The notes: generated by a model from the letters alone, not told the origin. Shown: positions 19,366 to 29,490, numbered from the stretch's first letter. The stretch: 64,000 nucleotides of DNA from Winogradskyella algicola (GCF_005869935.1 NZ_SZQF01000002.1:186001-250000); one strand, 5' to 3'. Numbers and translations: made by a program.

Positions 19366-20646
19366 ATGCTCAGAGAAAACCAAAGACGTTTTAAGTTCGA
19401 TTGGATTACCATTATACTTTTTCTTTTATTGGTTGGTTTTGGCTATGTTAATATTTTATCAGCATCTCATGATGGCGAGGTCACGAGCTATTTTAACATG
19501 ACTGAGCTCTATGGTAAACAATTAGTATTTATTGGACTCACCTTCATTATAATCATTCTAATTTTATCGCTCGAAGCCAAGTTTTACGAACGGTTTTCTA
19601 GTGTTATCTATTTGTTCGCCCTTTTATCGCTTGTAGGTCTCTTCATTTTTGGTAAAGATGTTAATGGAGCACGCTCTTGGTATGGTATAGGTAGTATGAC
19701 AATCCAACCAAGTGAGTTTGCCAAGTTTGCCACAGCTTTAGCAGTAGCTAAGTATATAAGCGACATTCAGACCAACATGAAAACGTTAAAAGACCAAATT
19801 CGTGTTGCTGCTATTATTTTTATCCCTGCCTTATTGATTTTATTACAAAACGACGCAGGAAGTACTATTGTCTACACAGCTTTTTTCTTCGTATTTTACA
19901 GAGAAGGCTTACAACAGATATATCTCATTGTGGCTTTATCGCTTATCTTTTTGGCTGTACTATCTTTAAAATTTGGTGTATTAATCACTGGTATAGTTGC
20001 AGCTCTAGCACTCGTCATTCGCTTTTTTATACGTAAAAAGAAACGTGCATCTAAAATTCAGTACGCATTGGTTTTACTCATCGCTATTGGATTTGCATAT
20101 GGTGTAAAACTCTTCTATAACCATGGCTTAAAGATTCATCAACAAAACAGAATTAGCCTTTGGTTACGATTAGAAAAAGATCCAGCGAAACTCGAAAGAA
20201 TGCGCAAGGCAGAGGCCTATAATCTTATTCAATCTGAGCAAGCTATAAGCTCCGGTGGACTCACAGGAAAGGGATTTTTTGAAGGGACTAGGACAACCGG
20301 TAAATTTGTACCCGAACAAGAAACAGATTACATCTTTAGTACCGTAGGAGAAGAATGGGGATTTATTGGCAGTAGTATAGTTGTGCTACTCTTTGTGTTC
20401 TTAATAGTACGTGTTTTATATTTAGCTGAAGCCCAAAAGTCTCAATTTAGTCGTGTATACGGTTACAGTGTTGCTTCAATCCTCTTTATTCATTTTACCA
20501 TAAATATTGGTATGGTAATGGGCTTAATACCAACCGTTGGAATTCCTTTACCTTTTTTTAGCTATGGAGGCTCGGGTCTTTGGGGTTTTACCATTTTACT
20601 ATTCATTTTTATTAAGCTTGATAGTAATAAAATAAACGAGTGGTAA
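19366..20646 (+). CDS. rodA: RodA, SEDS-family peptidoglycan glycosyltransferase
   Basis: A 426-residue polytopic membrane protein of the SEDS family that polymerises glycan strands from lipid II with PBP2. Conserved segments include FGKDVNGARSWYGIGSMTIQPSEFAKF, QNDAGSTIVYTAFFFVFYREGL and the late PLPFFSYGGSGLWG. The ATG at 19366 is chosen over a TTG one codon earlier, which directly abuts the mrdA stop. It ends the cell-shape operon. Confidence 0.97.
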   Translation: MLRENQRRFKFDWITIILFLLLVGFGYVNILSASHDGEVTSYFNMTELYGKQLVFIGLTFIIIILILSLEAKFYERFSSVIYLFALLSLVGLFIFGKDVNGARSWYGIGSMTIQPSEFAKFATALAVAKYISDIQTNMKTLKDQIRVAAIIFIPALLILLQNDAGSTIVYTAFFFVFYREGLQQIYLIVALSLIFLAVLSLKFGVLITGIVAALALVIRFFIRKKKRASKIQYALVLLIAIGFAYGVKLFYNHGLKIHQQNRISLWLRLEKDPAKLERMRKAEAYNLIQSEQAISSGGLTGKGFFEGTRTTGKFVPEQETDYIFSTVGEEWGFIGSSIVVLLFVFLIVRVLYLAEAQKSQFSRVYGYSVASILFIHFTINIGMVMGLIPTVGIPLPFFSYGGSGLWGFTILLFIFIKLDSNKINEW

Positions 20647-20916
20647 AAAAGACACCAGATTTTAGTTTAATACAAGTCTTACTAACTAATCTCTATTGCA
20701 ATAAACAATACTGTCATGATTTTTAGCACAACCTATCATAACAGCAGAGCAATTAGTATCTAACAACCTATGAAAAAATTTAAAGACTATTGTATTATCA
20801 AAAAATCTTAGTGTCTTTGTTTCAATAAAAAAAACATCCTTAAGGTTGATAGTTACGGTATTAACCCTACTACTAATTAGCCACCTAACCTTTAGGGTGT
20901 ATAAAAGAACTAACTC
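20647..20916. other. 270-bp convergent intergenic region, no gene seen
   Basis: This gap lies between rodA (plus) and isocitrate dehydrogenase (minus). It is AT-rich with only short inverted words: CCTAA/TTAGG at 20884-20896 and ACCCTA/TAGGGT at 20864-20898. There is no clear U-tailed terminator and no credible ORF or RNA. Confidence 0.5.
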
Positions 20917-22353
20917 CTATTGTCCTTGGCCTAGAGAATATCCTCTTACACCATCAAACGTATATAGGTTTTCTGTTTTAATGGCATCAATACCATTTTG
21001 TAAAGCTGCATGTAACACCTCTACCACTTTTTCTTTAGACAATTCTTTCCCTTCTTTAGCCGTGTATCTACACCTCCAATGGTCTGTGCAAAACGTTTCT
21101 TCAAAACCATTTGGCCATACTTTAATACCTCTGTTGGTTATCATGGACAACTCGAGTTCCTCGTTGTTAAGTTTTTGAAGTTCCTTTGCCAGAATATTAG
21201 CATCATACCCATTCCAATCAACAAATAAGTCTACACCTACAATTTGCTTTTGTCGCGATGGCTTTCTTTGGTATTTAGGCAATACTAAAGGTGTATTATC
21301 TTCAAAAATTACTGCTGGCAACTGTTTTGGTTTGTTACCTAAATTAGCAATAACCGCTTCAGCAAATGCTTTTGTACCAACACGTTTTGTACTCATTATA
21401 GGGTCGTAAATATCGTTGGTATGCACACCATCCTCTATAGTTCGTAACCATGCGTTTTGTATTTTTTCGGCCACATCACTTTGTCCTATATGATTTAGCA
21501 TCATTACGGCACCATTTATTAAACCAGATGGATTCGCCACATCTTTACCAGCAATATCTGGCGCAGAACCATGTATAGCCTCAAACATGGCACACTCTTG
21601 CCCAATGTTTGCTGAACCAGCTAAACCAACTGAACCTGTAATCTGTGCTGCTATATCTGACACTACATCTCCATATAAATTTGGCATTACTATAACATCA
21701 AAATCTTCTGGAGAGTCAGCTAATAAGGCAGAACCTATATCCACAATCCAATGTTCATTTTCAATTTCTGGATAGCGTGCTGCTACTTCATCAAATACTT
21801 GGTGAAACAAACCATCGGTCTGCTTCATAATATTATCTTTTGTAAAGCAGGTTACTTTTTTTCTACCATATTTTTTTGCATACTCAAATGCGTAGGTGAC
21901 AATTTTTTCGCAACCAGGACGACTTATCAGTTTAAGACACTGCACTACTTCATCCGTCTGCTGATGCTCTATACCTGCATATAAATCTTCTTCATTTTCC
22001 CTAATTATAACTACATCCATTTCTGGATGTTTTGTAGTTACAAACGGATGAAGACTTCTACAAGGTCTTACATTAGAGTACAAGCCTAATGTTTTGCGCA
22101 TAGTTACATTTAAGCTTTTATAACCACCTCCTTGCGGTGTTGTTATTGGCGCTTTTAACAAAACTTTGTTTCTTCTTATAGACTCCCAAGCTTCATCTGA
22201 TATACCTGTAGAGTTACCAGACAAATAGACCTTTTCGCCTACTTCTATTTCTTCAAAGGTAAGATCTGCACCAGCGGCATTTAAAATGTTTAGTGTTGCG
22301 TCCATAATCTCAGGACCAATACCATCTCCTTTGGCTAATGATATTTTTATCAT
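20917..22353 (-). CDS. icd: NADP-dependent isocitrate dehydrogenase with C-terminal extension
   Basis: A 478-residue TCA-cycle enzyme that decarboxylates isocitrate to 2-oxoglutarate. It begins with the dinucleotide fold AKGDGIGPEIMDATL and shows the substrate-phosphate region YSNVRPCRSLHPF. The signature NLYGDVVSDIAAQITGSVGLAGSANIG and HGSAPDIAGKDVANPSG follow. About 130 residues follow the catalytic core, containing a second compact domain (QIVGVDLFVDWNGYDANILAKEL), as in the Thermus-type enzymes. Family membership is certain; NADP preference is inferred from relatives. Confidence 0.9.
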   Translation of the reverse strand: MIKISLAKGDGIGPEIMDATLNILNAAGADLTFEEIEVGEKVYLSGNSTGISDEAWESIRRNKVLLKAPITTPQGGGYKSLNVTMRKTLGLYSNVRPCRSLHPFVTTKHPEMDVVIIRENEEDLYAGIEHQQTDEVVQCLKLISRPGCEKIVTYAFEYAKKYGRKKVTCFTKDNIMKQTDGLFHQVFDEVAARYPEIENEHWIVDIGSALLADSPEDFDVIVMPNLYGDVVSDIAAQITGSVGLAGSANIGQECAMFEAIHGSAPDIAGKDVANPSGLINGAVMMLNHIGQSDVAEKIQNAWLRTIEDGVHTNDIYDPIMSTKRVGTKAFAEAVIANLGNKPKQLPAVIFEDNTPLVLPKYQRKPSRQKQIVGVDLFVDWNGYDANILAKELQKLNNEELELSMITNRGIKVWPNGFEETFCTDHWRCRYTAKEGKELSKEKVVEVLHAALQNGIDAIKTENLYTFDGVRGYSLGQGQ

Positions 22354-22464
22354 AATTATTGCGTTGTCTTTTTATTACGGTGCAAAGATGACATTCCTTT
22401 TTTATATATTTTTATATATGTTTAATATGTTATATATAATTTTTATTTATACATAAGCGCACAT

Positions 22465-22511
22465 AAAAGATTAATACTGCAAAAACAACTATTTTGCAGT
22501 ATTAATCTTTT
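22465..22511 (-). terminator. long perfect hairpin downstream of valS
   Basis: Two arms of 20 nt (22465-22484 and 22492-22511) are perfectly complementary around a 7-nt loop. The hairpin starts 22 nt past the valS stop and carries AAAA/TTTT ends, so it can act as a terminator for valS and insulate icd. Confidence 0.85.
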
Positions 22512-22533
22512 AAGAATTTTTAAGAAAATTTAA

Positions 22534-25170
22534 CTATTTAAGACTTTCCAAGCTTGCTTTAATTGTATCAATTTTAGCTAAAGCATCTGCTTCTTTTTTC
22601 TTTTCTGAAGCTACAACTTGCTCTGGCGCATTATTTACAAAACGCTCATTGGACAACTTCTTTTGAACTGATTTTAAGAAACCTTCTGTATAATTTAATT
22701 CTTCAGTTAGCTTTTTAATTTCAGCTTCTACATCAATACTTCCTTCCATAGGAATGAAATATTCATTAGATTTTACTCTAAAGGTTAAAGCGCCTTCAAC
22801 AGGTTCGTTGACGTAATTAAAACTGCTTAGGTTACCCATTTTTGTAATAACCTCATCAAACTCAGGTTCAACATTTTCATTATTTACAACTGAGAATCCT
22901 ATAGCATCTTTGAACGCTATATTCTTTTGTTTTCTAATGTTTCGTATTCCTGAAATGACTTCAGACGCAAAATCGAACTGCGAAATTAATACATCATTAG
23001 TATCTTTTTGAGCTGGCCATTTTGCTATGATTAAGGCTTCTTCTGGTGTTCTTGATTTCATAGTTTGCCATATTTCTTCAGTGATAAATGGCATAAATGG
23101 ATGCATAATTTTTAAGTTGTCTTCAAATAGTGCGATTAACTTATGGTATGTTTTTGCATCAATTGGCTCACCATAAGCTGGTTTTACGATCTCTAGTAAC
23201 CATCCGCAGAAATCATCAAAAATCAATTTGTAAATAGCCATTAACGCATCGCTAAGACGGTATTTGCTAAAGTGATCTTCAATCTCTACTAATACTTTTT
23301 GAAATTTAGCTTCGAACCATTCCAGACCAATTTTACTCGATTGTGGTTGTTCAATTTTATTAGATACTTCCCAAAGTGTTGTTAAATAAAACGCACTCCA
23401 AACTTTGTTTCCTAAACCTTTACCTTGTTGGCAAAGGGCTTCATCAAACAACAAATCGTTACCAGCTGCGGAGCTTAATAACAAGCCCACTCGCACACCA
23501 TCTGCACCATATTCTTCGATAAGCTTTAAGGCGTCTGGTGAATTACCAAGCGACTTAGACATTTTTCGTCTTTGCTTATCTCTTACCAATCCGGTTAAAT
23601 AAACATTTTCAAATGGTCTTTGGTCTTTATACTCATAACCTGCAATGATCATTCGGGCTACCCAAAAGAATAAAATGTCTGGACCTGTTACCAAATCATT
23701 AGTTGGGTAATAGTATTTTATGTCTTCATTTTCTGGATTTCGTATTCCATCAAAAACACTCATTGGCCATAACCAAGACGAAAACCATGTGTCTAGTGCG
23801 TCAGTTTCCTGACGTAAGTCTTCAATTTTAAAAGACTTCTCGACTACGCTCGAAGTGACAGCAAGCTCATATGCTTTTTCTTTAGTTTCGGCAACAACAA
23901 AATCTTCTTTCCCGTCTCCATAGTAATATGCAGGAATTTGATGTCCCCAAAGTAGCTGACGTGAAATATTCCAATCTCTGATGTTTTCCATCCAGTGACG
24001 GTACGTGTTTTCAAACTTCTTTGGAAAAAGCTTCACCTCACCATTCGTAAGTACTGCATCTAAAGCTGGTTTAGCCAAATCTTCCATTTTTAAGAACCAT
24101 TGGTCACTTAAACGTGGCTCTATAACCGCTTTTGTACGCTCTGATATACCAACACGATTGGTATAATCTTCAATTTTTTCAATCTGTCCTAAAGATTCTA
24201 GCTCCTTAACAATGGCTTTACGAACAGCAAAACGATCTTGCCCTTCGTAATGCATACCATAACTATTCAAGGTAGCATCTTCATTAAAGATATCTATAAC
24301 TTCAAGATTATGCTTATCGCCTAACACTTTATCATTTTCATCGTGTGCTGGTGTTACTTTTAAACAACCTGTACCAAATTCTACATCTACATAATCATCT
24401 TCGATAATTGGAATTACGCGATTACAAATTGGTACAATTGCTTTTTTACCTTTAAGATTTTGATGCCTTGGATCTTCTGGATTGATACAAATTGCCGAAT
24501 CTCCTAAAATAGTTTCTGGTCGCGTTGTAGCAATCGTTAGGGTATCGTTAGAACCTTCAATTTTATAATTTACATAGTAAAGCTTTCCTTGTTTTTCTAT
24601 ATACTCTACCTCTTCGTCAGATAGTGTTGTCCTAGCTTCAGGATCCCAATTAACCATTCTGTAACCACGATATATCAGTCCTTTATTATAAAGGTCTACA
24701 AACACCTTTATAACGGCTTCGGACATATCATCATCCATCGTAAATTTAGTTCTGTCCCAATCGCAAGAACATCCTAATTTTTTTAATTGCTCTAAGATTA
24801 CACCGCCATATTCATGCGTCCAATCCCAAGCGTGTTTTAGAAATTCATCGCGTGTTAAATCATTTTTATCTATGCCTTGTTCTTTTAACTTGGCAACTAC
24901 TTTAGCTTCTGTAGCGATAGATGCGTGGTCTGTACCAGGAACCCAACATGCATTTTTACCTAACAATCGAGCTCGACGAATTAACACATCCTGAATTGTA
25001 TTATTCAGCATGTGTCCCATATGTAAAATTCCTGTAACGTTAGGTGGCGGAATTACAATGGTGTAAGGCTCTCTATCGTCTGGTGTAGAGTGAAAATATT
25101 TATTTTCCATCCAGTAGCTATACCACTTATTTTCTACTGAAGTTGCATTATATTTTGATGGGATTTCCAT
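22534..25170 (-). CDS. valS: valyl-tRNA synthetase
   Basis: An 878-residue class I aminoacyl-tRNA synthetase that charges tRNA-Val and edits mischarged threonine. It shows the HIGH motif as HMGH (50-53), the KMSKS motif (536-540), the conserved [10 protein letters not shown] segment and a C-terminal coiled-coil arm ([19 protein letters not shown]). Length is normal for the family. Residues about 436-446 ([10 protein letters not shown]) are encoded by a palindromic repeat at 23834-23861, which looks like an in-frame inserted element in a variable loop. Confidence 0.98.
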   Translation of the reverse strand: MEIPSKYNATSVENKWYSYWMENKYFHSTPDDREPYTIVIPPPNVTGILHMGHMLNNTIQDVLIRRARLLGKNACWVPGTDHASIATEAKVVAKLKEQGIDKNDLTRDEFLKHAWDWTHEYGGVILEQLKKLGCSCDWDRTKFTMDDDMSEAVIKVFVDLYNKGLIYRGYRMVNWDPEARTTLSDEEVEYIEKQGKLYYVNYKIEGSNDTLTIATTRPETILGDSAICINPEDPRHQNLKGKKAIVPICNRVIPIIEDDYVDVEFGTGCLKVTPAHDENDKVLGDKHNLEVIDIFNEDATLNSYGMHYEGQDRFAVRKAIVKELESLGQIEKIEDYTNRVGISERTKAVIEPRLSDQWFLKMEDLAKPALDAVLTNGEVKLFPKKFENTYRHWMENIRDWNISRQLLWGHQIPAYYYGDGKEDFVVAETKEKAYELAVTSSVVEKSFKIEDLRQETDALDTWFSSWLWPMSVFDGIRNPENEDIKYYYPTNDLVTGPDILFFWVARMIIAGYEYKDQRPFENVYLTGLVRDKQRRKMSKSLGNSPDALKLIEEYGADGVRVGLLLSSAAGNDLLFDEALCQQGKGLGNKVWSAFYLTTLWEVSNKIEQPQSSKIGLEWFEAKFQKVLVEIEDHFSKYRLSDALMAIYKLIFDDFCGWLLEIVKPAYGEPIDAKTYHKLIALFEDNLKIMHPFMPFITEEIWQTMKSRTPEEALIIAKWPAQKDTNDVLISQFDFASEVISGIRNIRKQKNIAFKDAIGFSVVNNENVEPEFDEVITKMGNLSSFNYVNEPVEGALTFRVKSNEYFIPMEGSIDVEAEIKKLTEELNYTEGFLKSVQKKLSNERFVNNAPEQVVASEKKKEADALAKIDTIKASLESLK
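23834..23861. repeat. REP-like palindrome inside valS
   Basis: The plus strand reads GACTTCTCGACTACGCTCGA then AGTGACAG. ACTT...AAGT and TCGA...TCGA arms surround a CTACGC loop, with one bulged C. This is the form of a repeat found in many flavobacterial intergenic regions, here translated in frame as VTSSVVEK. A relative with the core TTCGATTACGCTC lies at 62600-62637. Confidence 0.6.
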
Positions 25171-25352
25171 ATTTGGTATTGTTTTTGCAAAGTAACTAAC
25201 AAAAGTACTTATATTTCTTTTTTTGAAAAATTATTAGGCTGTTTTATGTGGCTGTAGACATCAAAAATTGTTAAATAGCATGTATTACATCTAATTAATT
25301 TTGAGGAGAGTAAAAAAGTAAGTAGTTTTGATAGTATCAATTTAAAACTTAA

Positions 25353-25784
25353 ATGATGAAAAATTTAATAGCAATTCTATTTGTAGGCTTAATAAGTTTG
25401 GGGTCTTTTGCTCAGGAAAAGAAAGTAGCTAAGATAGAGTTTAAGACAACCGTTATTGATTACGGAACTATTGAAAAAGGTTCTGATGGTGTTAGAACGT
25501 TTGAATTTACCAATACCGGAAATGCTCCTTTGGTAATATCTAATGTAAAATCTACATGTGGTTGTACAGTACCAAAAAAGCCTAAAGAGCCTATTATGCC
25601 TGGTGAAACAGGTGAAATAGAAGTAAAGTACGACACAAAGAGAGTTAATCCTATTAGAAAAACCATCACTGTGTATTCTAATGCAGAAACTCCAACAGTA
25701 GCGCTTAAGATTAAGGGATTAGTTATAGATCCTGATAAGACAAGTGTTCTAGAGAAAAAAGAAAAAAGTATGATTGAGCAATAA
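25353..25784 (+). CDS. DUF1573 secreted protein
   Basis: A 143-residue protein with a signal peptide (about 1-20, ending SFAQ) and one immunoglobulin-like DUF1573 domain. The hallmark is VISNVKSTCGCTVPKKP (Cys69, Cys71) followed by GETGEIEVKYDTKR. Such proteins are abundant and secreted in Bacteroidota. Their function is not assigned, though the CGC motif invites metal or redox roles. It is a single-gene unit, ending at a hairpin shared with the opposite gene. Confidence 0.9.
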   Translation: MMKNLIAILFVGLISLGSFAQEKKVAKIEFKTTVIDYGTIEKGSDGVRTFEFTNTGNAPLVISNVKSTCGCTVPKKPKEPIMPGETGEIEVKYDTKRVNPIRKTITVYSNAETPTVALKIKGLVIDPDKTSVLEKKEKSMIEQ

Positions 25785-25807
25785 ACTTAATTATCATTAT
25801 ATTTCAA

Positions 25808-25840
25808 TGAGCTCTCAATTTGAGGGCTCATTTCTTTTTA
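25808..25840. terminator. bidirectional terminator shared by DUF1573 and aspartic-protease genes
   Basis: An 11-bp stem (ATGAGCTCTCA / TGAGGGCTCAT with one G-T pair, loop ATT) lies between convergent genes and is followed by TTCTTTTT. The stop codon of the minus-strand gene (25815-25817) lies inside the stem. Confidence 0.8.
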
Positions 25841-27170
25841 AGGCATCATCTAACTTAAATTTAAAAACCTTCACCTCACCATGACGCTCAACTTTTAGCC
25901 TTATTGGTTTTCCTGTTTTGCCAAACAAGATTTCATTTATTTGATTCAGTTTCATATTAAAGACTTCTTTTCCATTAATACCTAGTAAAATATCACCTAT
26001 TCTGAGACCAGATGCATATGCGTTAGAAGATCTGCGTAACTCTACTATTCTATACATTGGTTTCAATAGCATTCTATGACTTATAGAAACATCTATCTTT
26101 ATAGCATTAGGATTATAAGTTTCACTATAACCATCTGTTGAAGGAACTTTAATACGCTCATTTACAAACATACTGCCATTATGCTCTAATACAATACCAC
26201 TATTATTGTACGTAAATGGTTTCTTGTAATAGTTATTTTTCTTTATATAAAGTTTTTCATTGCTATAATCTACATACATGTTATATCTCTTGAGAATATC
26301 ACCTCCTACGCTTCCATTTCTCCCTTTATGAATTTTATTGACGTCCACAGATAAAGAATCTGGATAAGCAACATTCACATCCGTAAGCTTATAGTTACTT
26401 AACTGAAAACTTTTAATCTTAGATCTCTTGCCATAAACAGAACCACTTAAACCCTTACCTAAATAATCTCTAAAAAAAAGAGAGTCATTAGGTATTAAAC
26501 CCTTTTCTTTATTTTCGAATAACCATAAGGCATCACTACTACCAGTATCCATTAGTAATTTTACATTTTCAGCATTATCTCCAAACGTAACTCTAGCATT
26601 TAGATAAGGCTTGTTATTATGAATTTCTAAAGGTATTGATTGCCATTTTTTAGATAGTTTAGGTTTAAATAAATCAGGTTTGTGCAACCTTATATACTTA
26701 GACCTATAATTAATCTCAACAACGAAATCCCTAAAAATGTCATAGCCAATTATACCGTGCACAACTACACCCAGACGAGGTGTAAAATTAATATCCGAAT
26801 CAAACACCACATACAAATCTTGATTACTACCTACAGCGTCACCTATCTTAAACCTATTATAACTAGACTTTATAGCTTCAATCTTTCCATCTGCGCCTAA
26901 ACCATGCAGATAAAATGTTTTTGTGTTTTTTAAATCGAGCGAATCATTTTCTGTTAGATTAAACAAAATAGGCTTACTAACACCTGTATCTAATACAAAT
27001 GATAGTTCTACACCATTAACTTCTACAGGGATTACTATAAGATTAGCTGCAAATTCAAAAGTAATTTTCTGACTCACCTTATCTTTCAAAAGGAATTGAC
27101 CTTGAGCGATGATTGACCAACTATTCCAACATAAGCAAAGTAAAATTAAATATGTAAGACGTCTTTTCAA
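25815..27170 (-). CDS. double retropepsin-like aspartyl protease with PDZ domain
   Basis: A 451-residue secreted protein starting at TTG. A signal peptide (about 1-23) is followed by two retropepsin-like halves, each with an active-site triad: FVLDTGVSK (61-63) and LLMDTGSSD (208-210). GIIGYDIFRDFVVEINY and GGDILKRYNMYVDY sit in the flap/second-hairpin positions. A C-terminal PDZ domain (about 360-440) has ASGLRIGDILLGINGKEV. It probably acts as a periplasmic or surface endopeptidase, but substrates are unknown. It is a conserved Bacteroidota family. Confidence 0.88.
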   Translation of the reverse strand: MKRRLTYLILLCLCWNSWSIIAQGQFLLKDKVSQKITFEFAANLIVIPVEVNGVELSFVLDTGVSKPILFNLTENDSLDLKNTKTFYLHGLGADGKIEAIKSSYNRFKIGDAVGSNQDLYVVFDSDINFTPRLGVVVHGIIGYDIFRDFVVEINYRSKYIRLHKPDLFKPKLSKKWQSIPLEIHNNKPYLNARVTFGDNAENVKLLMDTGSSDALWLFENKEKGLIPNDSLFFRDYLGKGLSGSVYGKRSKIKSFQLSNYKLTDVNVAYPDSLSVDVNKIHKGRNGSVGGDILKRYNMYVDYSNEKLYIKKNNYYKKPFTYNNSGIVLEHNGSMFVNERIKVPSTDGYSETYNPNAIKIDVSISHRMLLKPMYRIVELRRSSNAYASGLRIGDILLGINGKEVFNMKLNQINEILFGKTGKPIRLKVERHGEVKVFKFKLDDALKRNEPSN

Positions 27171-27283
27171 TATTGATTTGATTTAACTGAATTTACAAAT
27201 CTTTATTTAACTATATATTTTCGATGTTATTTTTTGTAGAAACTTTAAGAAATTTCGGAACTTAGCACTTTAAAATTTATACC

Positions 27284-28474
27284 ATGCCTAAAATTTCTGA
27301 GAAAGGTATTAACATGCCTGAGTCACCAATTAGAAAATTGGTACCATATGCTGAAGAAGCTCACAAACAGGGAAAAACTGTTTATTATTTAAATATAGGA
27401 CAACCAGATATAAAAACACCCGCAGTAGCTTTAGATGCTGTCAAAGTTCATTCATTGGATATTCTTGCCTATTCAAGATCTGAAGGTTCTGAGGAATACA
27501 GAAAAAAAATTGCTCAATATTATTTACGTAATGCTATTGAAGTAACCCATAACGATATCATTGTAACAACAGGTGGAAGTGAAGCTTTACTTTTTGCTTT
27601 TGGAAGTATTATGGACGAGGATGATGAAATTATCATACCTGAACCATTTTATGCCAATTACAATGGTTTCTCAACAGCCTCTAGCATTAAAGTGGTTCCT
27701 GTAATTTCTAAGATTGAAGATAACTTTGCGCTTCCGCCAATAGAAGAATTTGAAAAGCTCATCACACCAAAAACCAAAGCTATTCTTATTTGTAACCCAG
27801 GTAATCCTACAGGTTATTTATATTCAGAAGAAGAAATAAGTAAACTTGCTGCAATTGTTAAGAAGCACGATTTATTCTTAATCGCAGACGAAGTTTACAG
27901 AGAATTCGTTTATGACGGTATAGAACACTACTCAATTTTACAAGAACCAGGCTTAGAAGAGCATGCCATAGTAATAGACTCAGTATCTAAGCGCTATAGC
28001 ATGTGTGGTGCTCGTATTGGGTATTTAGTTTCTAAAAACAAAGACGTTATAAAAACTGCATTAAAGTTTGCCCAAGCAAGATTAAGCCCACCAACTTTAG
28101 CTCAAATTGCCAGTGAAGCTGCTCTTAGCACACCACAAAGCTATTTTGATGATGTTAAAGAAGAATATGTAAAACGAAGAAATATTTTAATTGAAGGTTT
28201 AGAAAATATCCCTGGTGTTAAAGTTGCTAAACCTAACGGAGCTTTTTATTGTATAGCAGAATTACCTGTTAAAAACTCTGACGATTTTGCACGTTGGCTG
28301 TTAGAGTCTTTTGAATATAATAACAGTACTATTATGGTAGCTCCTGCTGCAGGCTTCTACTCTACTCCTGGTGTTGGTCGCAACCAAATAAGGATCGCAT
28401 ATGTACTTAACGAAGACAGTCTAAAAACTGCTGTTAAAATTTTAGAAGAAGCTCTTAAAGTATATAAAGATTAA
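27284..28474 (+). CDS. PLP-dependent class I/II aminotransferase
   Basis: A 396-residue fold-type I aminotransferase resembling aspartate aminotransferases. It shows NIGQPDIKTP near the start, the NPGNPTGYLYSEEE loop, IADEVYREFVYDG and the PLP lysine in DSVSKRYSMCGARIGY (Lys236). Substrate preference cannot be read from sequence. Its stop overlaps the murB start by one base, so the two are probably cotranscribed. Confidence 0.93.
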   Translation: MPKISEKGINMPESPIRKLVPYAEEAHKQGKTVYYLNIGQPDIKTPAVALDAVKVHSLDILAYSRSEGSEEYRKKIAQYYLRNAIEVTHNDIIVTTGGSEALLFAFGSIMDEDDEIIIPEPFYANYNGFSTASSIKVVPVISKIEDNFALPPIEEFEKLITPKTKAILICNPGNPTGYLYSEEEISKLAAIVKKHDLFLIADEVYREFVYDGIEHYSILQEPGLEEHAIVIDSVSKRYSMCGARIGYLVSKNKDVIKTALKFAQARLSPPTLAQIASEAALSTPQSYFDDVKEEYVKRRNILIEGLENIPGVKVAKPNGAFYCIAELPVKNSDDFARWLLESFEYNNSTIMVAPAAGFYSTPGVGRNQIRIAYVLNEDSLKTAVKILEEALKVYKD

Positions 28475-29487
28475 TGACTATAGAGCATAATGTTTCGTTG
28501 CAACCCTTTAATACCTTTGGTTTAGAAGCCAAGGCAAAATCCTATTGTAATATAACTGATAAAACAGTTCTTTCTGAAGTTTTAAAAACCAATAAAAATC
28601 AACCTTTATTCATTCTTGGTGGCGGAAGCAACATGCTACTCACCAAAGATATCGAAACCTTAGTGCTTCATATTAATTTAAAAGGCATTGAAGTAGTAAA
28701 CGAAAGTGATAATACTGTTTTTGTTAAAGCCATGGCAGGCGAAAATTGGCATCAGTTTGTCCTTTGGTGTTTAGAGCACAACTATGGTGGTATTGAAAAT
28801 TTATCTTTAATTCCCGGTAATGTTGGGACGTCTCCTATTCAAAATATAGGAGCCTATGGTGTAGAATTAAAAGATGTATTTGAAAGTTGTGAAGCTATTA
28901 ACGTTAATACTCAAGACATAAGAACTTTTACAAAAGAAGATTGCAAATTTGGTTACAGAGAATCTGTTTTTAAGCAAGATTTAAAAGGCGAATACATTAT
29001 TACAAGCGTTACTTTTAAACTAAGCAAGCAAAATCACCAACTGCACACAGATTATGGTGCAATTAAGCAGCAACTCCAAATATCTAACATTGTAAAACCA
29101 ACAATCAAAGATGTATCTAATGCTGTAATTGCTATTAGACAAAGCAAATTACCTGATCCAAAAGACATAGGAAATAGCGGAAGTTTCTTTAAAAACCCTG
29201 TCATTACAGTGGAAGAGTTTAAAGAATTGCAAACTAATTTTCCTGATGTACCTTCGTACAAAGTTTCGGATACTTTGGTTAAAGTTCCTGCTGGTTGGCT
29301 AATAGAACAAGCTGGTTTTAAAGGAAAAAGATTCAATGACTATGGTGTACACCAAAAACAAGCTTTAGTTTTAGTTAATTACGGTAATGCTAAAGGGAGT
29401 GATATATTCGAGTTAGCACAATTGATTCAAAAAACAATAAAACGAATATTCAATATTTCAATAGAAACAGAAGTAAACATCATATAA
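28474..29487 (+). CDS. murB: UDP-N-acetylenolpyruvoylglucosamine reductase MurB
   Basis: A 337-residue FAD enzyme that reduces UDP-GlcNAc-enolpyruvate to UDP-MurNAc in peptidoglycan synthesis. Family segments visible are NTFGLEAKAKSYC, LGGGSNMLLTKD, SLIPGNVGTSPIQNIGAYGVELKD, YRESVFK and GNSGSFFKNPV. The length fits the E. coli (type I) form. A terminator follows at 29491. Confidence 0.97.
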   Translation: MTIEHNVSLQPFNTFGLEAKAKSYCNITDKTVLSEVLKTNKNQPLFILGGGSNMLLTKDIETLVLHINLKGIEVVNESDNTVFVKAMAGENWHQFVLWCLEHNYGGIENLSLIPGNVGTSPIQNIGAYGVELKDVFESCEAINVNTQDIRTFTKEDCKFGYRESVFKQDLKGEYIITSVTFKLSKQNHQLHTDYGAIKQQLQISNIVKPTIKDVSNAVIAIRQSKLPDPKDIGNSGSFFKNPVITVEEFKELQTNFPDVPSYKVSDTLVKVPAGWLIEQAGFKGKRFNDYGVHQKQALVLVNYGNAKGSDIFELAQLIQKTIKRIFNISIETEVNII

Positions 29488-29490
29488 AAC

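Noticed and set aside
20864..20898. Terminator between rodA and icd
   Set aside because: Only short inverted words (ACCCTA/TAGGGT, CCTAA/TTAGG) occur, without a T-run on either side.
20846..21178. Plus-strand ORF overlapping the end of icd
   Set aside because: It is a shadow of the icd reading on the opposite strand. No family match is evident and the first part is intergenic DNA.
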